Below, piece by piece: positions 59,767-64,000 of a DNA stretch of 64,000 nucleotides. Within the stretch, counting starts at the first letter, position 1. Every line of letters begins with the position of its first letter. A program made the translations under genes and the position numbers. This DNA comes from Peribacillus sp. FSL E2-0218. Lineage in GTDB: Bacteria > Bacillota > Bacilli > Bacillales > DSM-1321. The DNA is taken from positions 5,036,501 to 5,100,500 of the forward strand of contig NZ_CP150304.1 in NCBI RefSeq assembly GCF_037992945.1, given 5' to 3'. Below the pieces are notes generated by a model that saw nothing but the letters and a program-made list of their open reading frames with translations, was not told the origin of the DNA and did no database searches.

Positions 59767-61419
59767 TTGGAAAATAACGCTTCGAATTTTATTAAAACGA
59801 TCATAAAAGATGATCTGGAGACCGGAAAACATGATCATATCATCACACGCTTCCCTCCTGAGCCAAATGGATATTTGCATATCGGGCACGCCAAATCAAT
59901 CATTTTGAATTTTGGGGTGGCCGATGATTTCAACGGCAAAACGAACCTGCGCTTCGATGATACGAATCCGCTGAAGGAAGATATCGAGTATGTCAATTCC
60001 ATCAAGGAAGACGTAAAATGGCTTGGTTACGATTGGGATAATCTTTTCTTCGCTTCCGACTATTTCGATGAAATGTTCAAACGAGCTGTGCTGCTCATCA
60101 ATAAAGGACTGGCATACGTGGACGACCTTAATGCCGATCAAATCCGGGAATATCGCGGATCGCTGACAGAGCCTGGAAAAGACAGCCCTTACCGCAATCG
60201 TACGGTTGAGGAAAACCTTGAACTATTCGAAAAGATGCGCAACGGTGAGTTCGAAAACGGTGAAAAGGTGCTGCGTGCCAAAATCGATATGAGCTCGCCG
60301 AACATCAATTTGCGCGATCCGGTGATCTACCGCATTTCCCATACCGAGCACCATAATACCGGCAATAAGTGGTGCATCTATCCGATGTATGCCTTTGCCC
60401 ACCCAATAGAAGATGCGATCGAAGGAGTCACACACTCGATTTGTACTCTTGAGTTCGAGGATCAACGTCCGCTTTATGACTGGATCGTCGAACATTGTGA
60501 AATGGAAAGTAAACCGCAGCAATATGAATTTGGCCGCCTTAATCTGACCAATACCGTAATGAGCAAGCGAAAACTGAAACAATTGGTCGACGAACGCTTC
60601 GTGGACGGCTGGGACGATCCCCGGATGCCAACCATCTCAGGCTTGCGCAGGCGCGGGTATACTCCTGAAGCCATTCGTGCATTCTGCCAAGAGATTGGCG
60701 TCGCGAAAACAAGCGGTGTCGTGGACTCCCAAATGCTCGATCATTTCGTAAGGGAGGATTTAAAGCTGAAGGCCCCACGGACGATGGCTGTGTTGAACCC
60801 GCTTAAGGTCGTCATCACCAATTATCCGGAAGGCGAGGTTGAATGGCTGGATGCTGAAATCAATCCGGAAGTTCCGGAAATGGGCATGCGCAAAATCCCA
60901 TTCTCTCGTGAAATCTATATCGAACAAGACGATTTCATGGAAAATCCGCCAAAAAAATACTTCCGTCTTTTCCCGGGCAATGAAGTCCGTTTAAAGCACG
61001 CTTATTTCATTAAATGTGAAGAAGTGATAAAAGACGATGCTGGCAATGTCATTGAGCTTCACTGCACATATGACGTGGAAACGAAAAGCGGATCCGGCTT
61101 CACTGGACGCAAGGTAAAAGGGACATTGCACTGGGTCGAGGCTTCGCAAGCAATTCCAGCGGAATTCCGCAACTACCAACCCTTGATCTTGGATTCCGCA
61201 GCGGACGATGAAGAAGAAAAAACATTCCTGGAGCGGGTCAATCCGGAATCGATTGAAATTCTACAAGGCTTCGCCGAGCCCAATATGAAAGATGTACAGC
61301 CTCAGGATAAATTCCAATTTTTCAGGCATGGCTACTATAATGTCGATCCAAAGCTCACGAAGGCCGATCACCTGGTATTCAACCAAATTGTCGGATTGAA
61401 AAGTTCATTCAAGCTGTAA
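59767..61419 (+). CDS. glnS: glutaminyl-tRNA synthetase
   Basis: Predicted protein of 550 residues, class I. The HIGH motif is PPEPNGYLHIGHAKSI near residue 35 and the KMSKS-type motif NTVMSKRKLKQLV near 265. RFDDTNPLKEDIEYVNSIKEDVKWLG near 62 and the C-terminal anticodon-binding beta-barrels (from about 335) are of GlnRS rather than GluRS type. It charges tRNA-Gln directly. Most Bacilli lack GlnRS and use GatCAB instead, so acquisition by transfer is likely. The start is TTG at 59767 with AGAGG upstream. No T-box leader is visible. Confidence 0.94.
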   Translation: MENNASNFIKTIIKDDLETGKHDHIITRFPPEPNGYLHIGHAKSIILNFGVADDFNGKTNLRFDDTNPLKEDIEYVNSIKEDVKWLGYDWDNLFFASDYFDEMFKRAVLLINKGLAYVDDLNADQIREYRGSLTEPGKDSPYRNRTVEENLELFEKMRNGEFENGEKVLRAKIDMSSPNINLRDPVIYRISHTEHHNTGNKWCIYPMYAFAHPIEDAIEGVTHSICTLEFEDQRPLYDWIVEHCEMESKPQQYEFGRLNLTNTVMSKRKLKQLVDERFVDGWDDPRMPTISGLRRRGYTPEAIRAFCQEIGVAKTSGVVDSQMLDHFVREDLKLKAPRTMAVLNPLKVVITNYPEGEVEWLDAEINPEVPEMGMRKIPFSREIYIEQDDFMENPPKKYFRLFPGNEVRLKHAYFIKCEEVIKDDAGNVIELHCTYDVETKSGSGFTGRKVKGTLHWVEASQAIPAEFRNYQPLILDSAADDEEEKTFLERVNPESIEILQGFAEPNMKDVQPQDKFQFFRHGYYNVDPKLTKADHLVFNQIVGLKSSFKL

Positions 61420-61425
61420 CCAAAA

Positions 61426-61460
61426 AAGAGAACCAGGCCCCGCGGGCACTGGTTCTTTGC
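61426..61460. terminator. bidirectional terminator between glnS and the RsbR gene
   Basis: AGAACCAG...CTGGTTCT with an inner GCCC/GGGC stem. On the minus strand it is followed by CTTTTTTGG. Confidence 0.88.
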
Positions 61461-61466
61461 TTATTT

Positions 61467-62318
61467 TCAAGCGTATAGTTTGACCCCTTGCTTGGAAAGG
61501 GCCTGCTTTAACGTGCTATAGGTCGAGACCTGGCTGAAATCGAGGCCGAGCTGAATCGACGTCTGGGCTACCTCCGGACGTATTCCGGAAATGGTCGATT
61601 GTATGCCCAATAATTTAAGGGTGCTTATCAATTCAAAGACTTGTTGGGCAACCATCGTATCCAAGAGTGTGACCCCCGATAAATCGATGAACAGATGAGA
61701 AATATTTTTGCTGATGCATTTGCTTGGAGTCGTATCCATGATTTCCTTTGCCCGATGGGTATCGATTTCCCCTATCAAAGGCAACACCGCCATGGCGTCA
61801 ACGATCGGAATGACCGGTGAACCTAATTCCGTGATCAAATCCTGTTGAGCCAGCAACCGTTTTTGGGTCAATAGATAATACTGCTCAGTGAACTCACGGT
61901 TCAATTGATCGAATGCTTGGTTAATTAGCCGGCTCCAGCGAATGATCGTATCCTTCGGAATTTTATTATCATCCTTAAGCATATGGTCAGTGATGAAATC
62001 CCAGTATGTTTCCCTCACTTTATTAAGCGCTTCCAATACCTCGTATATCGGTGTGTCAGATTCAACCCTGCTTTTAGCGACCATAGTCGCCCAATGCTCC
62101 ATATTTTCAATAAAAGAATTTTTATCTTCTAGTAATGCACTGGTCACGGTCTTGATCGTCAACGTATTCTGTTTCCTCAGGAGCTCCTCCACTTCCGCAT
62201 CGGTATCCACGGAATAGATCGAACCAACCTGCTTTTCCCTTAAAGCCAGCCATTTATCCGTAATCGTTGATGAATGATCAAGGATATACCGATATAAAAT
62301 CCCGTCTACTTTTTCCAT
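61467..62318 (-). CDS. RsbR-type stressosome protein (STAS domain)
   Basis: Predicted protein of 283 residues. The N-terminal half is an all-helical non-haem-globin-like RsbR sensory domain; the C-terminal half (from about residue 165) is a STAS domain. Phosphorylatable threonines correspond to GEIDTHRAKEIM and VTLLDTMVAQQVFELI, the positions phosphorylated by RsbT in RsbRA. RsbR paralogues form the stressosome that releases RsbT to activate sigma-B. No rsbS or rsbT lies beside it, so it is a stand-alone paralogue like B. subtilis RsbRB-RD. Confidence 0.87.
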   Translation of the reverse strand: MEKVDGILYRYILDHSSTITDKWLALREKQVGSIYSVDTDAEVEELLRKQNTLTIKTVTSALLEDKNSFIENMEHWATMVAKSRVESDTPIYEVLEALNKVRETYWDFITDHMLKDDNKIPKDTIIRWSRLINQAFDQLNREFTEQYYLLTQKRLLAQQDLITELGSPVIPIVDAMAVLPLIGEIDTHRAKEIMDTTPSKCISKNISHLFIDLSGVTLLDTMVAQQVFELISTLKLLGIQSTISGIRPEVAQTSIQLGLDFSQVSTYSTLKQALSKQGVKLYA

Positions 62319-62342
62319 TTTCGTTCCCCTATCTCAAAAAAG

Positions 62343-63296
62343 TTATTTCATCTTAAAAAGCAACAATATATCCCCATATCCCTCTTTTTCCATATCCATC
62401 CTTGGAATGAAGCGAAGGGCGGCGGAGTTCATGCAATATCTTGTGCCTTTGGGGCCTGGTCCGTCAGGAAATACGTGGCCCAGATGGGAATCGGCTTCCC
62501 TGCTGCGCACCTCCGTGCGGGTCATTCTGTGGCTTACATCTACTTTCTCATGGACACTTGCCGACATGATGGGCTTCGTGAAACTCGGCCAGCCGCATCC
62601 GCTATCATACTTATCCTTTGAACAGAATAGAGGCTCACCAGAAACGACATCCACATATATGCCTTCTTCAAAGTGATTCCAATAGGCATTATCAAAAGGT
62701 GGCTCGGTACCATTTTCCTGGGTGACATAAAACTGGGTCTCGGTCAACCTATTTCTAAGATGGGCGTTATCCTTAGGCCAATTTTCTTTTATGAAGGATT
62801 CCCGACCCGAGCCTTTACGATATAATGCATACCGAAATTGATTCTTCCGATGGAATTGTTGGTGATACTCTTCAGCTGCATAAAATTTTCCCGATGGTAA
62901 AATGTCCGTGACAATCGGCTTTATAAACCGTTCGCTCATCATCAATTCTTCCTTTGATCGCTCGGCTTCCCGTTTCTGGCGTTCATCACGATAGAAAATG
63001 GCTGCCTTATATGGCTGTCCCCTATCGGTGAATTGGCCGCCGTCATCTGTAGGATCGATTTGGCGCCAAAATATCTCCACTAATTCCTTATATGAAATGA
63101 TCGATGGATCGAATATCACCTGAACCGCTTCAACATGATCAGTCGATCCGGTTATCACTTGTTTATAACTCGGGTTGGGAGCAATACCTCCCGTATAGCC
63201 TGATGTCACTTCAATAATTCCATCTGTTTCATCAAAGGGAGCGACCATGCACCAAAAACAACCTCCTGCAAAAATGGCCGTTTCATTCTCATTCAT
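62343..63296 (-). CDS. msrAB: fused methionine sulfoxide reductase MsrA-MsrB
   Basis: Predicted protein of 317 residues. The MsrA domain comes first with the active site GGCFWCMVAPFD near residue 12 and GYTGG near 33; the MsrB domain starts near residue 175, with GCGWPSF near 237 and the catalytic RYCMNSAALRF near 290. The two domains reduce the S and R epimers of methionine sulfoxide. MsrB zinc cysteines are not fully present: only FCSKDKYDSGC is seen. Bacillus usually encodes msrA and msrB separately; here the order A then B is a single open frame. Confidence 0.93.
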   Translation of the reverse strand: MNENETAIFAGGCFWCMVAPFDETDGIIEVTSGYTGGIAPNPSYKQVITGSTDHVEAVQVIFDPSIISYKELVEIFWRQIDPTDDGGQFTDRGQPYKAAIFYRDERQKREAERSKEELMMSERFIKPIVTDILPSGKFYAAEEYHQQFHRKNQFRYALYRKGSGRESFIKENWPKDNAHLRNRLTETQFYVTQENGTEPPFDNAYWNHFEEGIYVDVVSGEPLFCSKDKYDSGCGWPSFTKPIMSASVHEKVDVSHRMTRTEVRSREADSHLGHVFPDGPGPKGTRYCMNSAALRFIPRMDMEKEGYGDILLLFKMK

Positions 63297-63395
63297 TTTC
63301 CACCATCATTCCCTTCATGACAAGTCATTTTATGTATTATATACCGGTATGCCGATACCCTTCCATTTCTATAAATTCTTGTAACAAAATATGAA

Positions 63396-63427
63396 AGAGG
63401 CACTTAGAAGTATATCCAAGTGCCTCT
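63396..63427 (-). terminator. terminator of the nucleoside transporter gene
   Basis: AGAGGCACTT pairs exactly with AAGTGCCTCT around 12 bases. On the minus strand TTCATATTTTG follows. Confidence 0.75.
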
Positions 63428-63464
63428 CAAGATAAATCCGATTTCATTTCATAGCATGAGTTAC

Positions 63465-64000
63465 TTAAATGATCACACTGACGATGATCGCTGATAGGAT
63501 GCTGACAAGCGTCGCACCATATAGAAGCTTCAGCCCGAAACGAGCAACAACATTCCCTTGCTTCTCATGCAGGCCTTTGACTGCACCTGCAATGATCCCG
63601 ATGGAAGAGAAATTCGCAAAGGAAACCAAGAAAACGGAAACGATTCCAATCGTACGGTCACTCAATGTTTTTGCGGCATCCCCTAAGCTCAGCATCGCAA
63701 CGAATTCATTCGTCACTAGCTTTGTCGCCATGATTCCGCCAGCCGTCACGGTTTCCGAAATCGGAACACCCATGATGAAAGCAAATGGTGCAAAGATATA
63801 GCCCAAGATGTCCTGGAAGCTGATGCCGATGATCATATCGAATAAGCTGTTGATCCCTGCAATCAATGCCACGAACCCGATTAGCATGGCTGCAACCGTC
63901 ATGGCGACTTTAAAGCCATCCATGATATATTCGCCAAGCATTTCAAAGAATGACTGCTTTTCTGCCCCTTCTTCAACGACGAGGATATCATCATCATCCG
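63465..64000 (-). CDS. concentrative nucleoside transporter, C-terminal part
   Basis: The open frame runs off the window end, so about 178 C-terminal residues are visible. They start with an acidic DDDDILVVEEG stretch, then MLGEYIMDGFKVAMTVAAMLIGFVALIAGINSLFD and FAPFAFIMGVP, then TVTAGGIMATKLVTNEFVAML and SFANFSSIGIIAGAVKGL. These are the C-terminal gate and substrate-binding segments of the NupC/CNT family, which imports nucleosides with protons or sodium ions. Which paralogue it is cannot be told without the N-terminus. Confidence 0.88.
   Translation of the reverse strand, partial: DDDDILVVEEGAEKQSFFEMLGEYIMDGFKVAMTVAAMLIGFVALIAGINSLFDMIIGISFQDILGYIFAPFAFIMGVPISETVTAGGIMATKLVTNEFVAMLSLGDAAKTLSDRTIGIVSVFLVSFANFSSIGIIAGAVKGLHEKQGNVVARFGLKLLYGATLVSILSAIIVSVII

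Overview
The window looks like a chromosomal segment of an endospore-forming Bacillaceae, probably a Peribacillus (Bacillus simplex-type) relative. Gene order matches the B. subtilis ywfO-rsfA-ywfL(lipL)-pta-ywfI(hemQ) and gerQ(ywdL)-ywdK-ywdI-ung neighbourhoods. Sporulation genes (rsfA, gerQ), bacillithiol synthesis (bshB2), strong AGGAGG ribosome binding sites and frequent GTG/TTG starts all fit. The genus is inferred from gene content; no search was run.

Layout. 1-9.8 kb: core genes (HD phosphohydrolase, rsfA, lipL, pta, coproheme decarboxylase, gerQ, ung, a membrane-anchored phospholipase D-like protein, and a YflT-type general stress protein behind a sigma-B-like promoter). 9.8-12.2 kb: molybdenum cofactor cluster mobA-moaE-moaD-moeB. 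12.5-16.5 kb: pdxK, yojF-bshB2, and an MFS exporter with its MarR regulator, which has a perfect 18-bp palindromic operator. 16.5-16.9 kb: non-coding degenerate tandem repeats. 16.9-22.4 kb: a sorbosone-dehydrogenase-like lipoprotein, a HAD phosphatase, a twin P-loop ATPase, a YbaK-type deacylase and an orphan gluconate kinase.

22.7-32.6 kb is one long minus-strand cobalamin salvage operon behind a cobalamin riboswitch with its own terminator: btuF-btuC-btuD::cbiZ (fused)-cbiB-cobD-cobU-cobS-cobC-cobU-like-cobO/pduO-cblT-cblS. Together these import corrinoids, trim and rebuild the aminopropanol arm, adenosylate the cobalt, and attach alpha-ribazole that is itself imported (CblT) and phosphorylated (CblS). 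No cobT, nor any gene for making the ring from scratch, lies in the window.

32.6-45.9 kb: a polysaccharide deacetylase lipoprotein, tRNA-Arg(CCT), two tiny paralogous peptide genes, an inverted decayed topB fragment next to intact topB, an ABC-F ATPase, an ATP-grasp / nucleotidyltransferase-methyltransferase / phosphotransferase trio, a DEAD-box helicase with an RGG-rich tail, and the purine permease pbuO.

45.9-49.1 kb is accessory. A 1.08-kb element with terminal inverted repeats and an 8-bp target duplication carries a broken IS1595-like transposase and an intact DUF4825-like lipoprotein gene. It lies next to a plasmid-type actin partition pair (ParM-like filament protein and ribbon-helix-helix adaptor), whose upstream region holds nine TGTNTAC heptamers resembling a centromere/operator.

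49.2-52.7 kb: a FAD/Rieske oxidoreductase, ywbE, a SIMPL-domain protein and purU. 52.7-57.2 kb: an AT-rich, gene-poor tract of very small membrane proteins, a secreted protein and several decayed duplicates of them. 57.2-64 kb: a polar amino acid ABC transporter, a glutaminyl-tRNA synthetase (uncommon in Bacilli), an RsbR-type stressosome protein, fused msrAB and the end of a nucleoside transporter.
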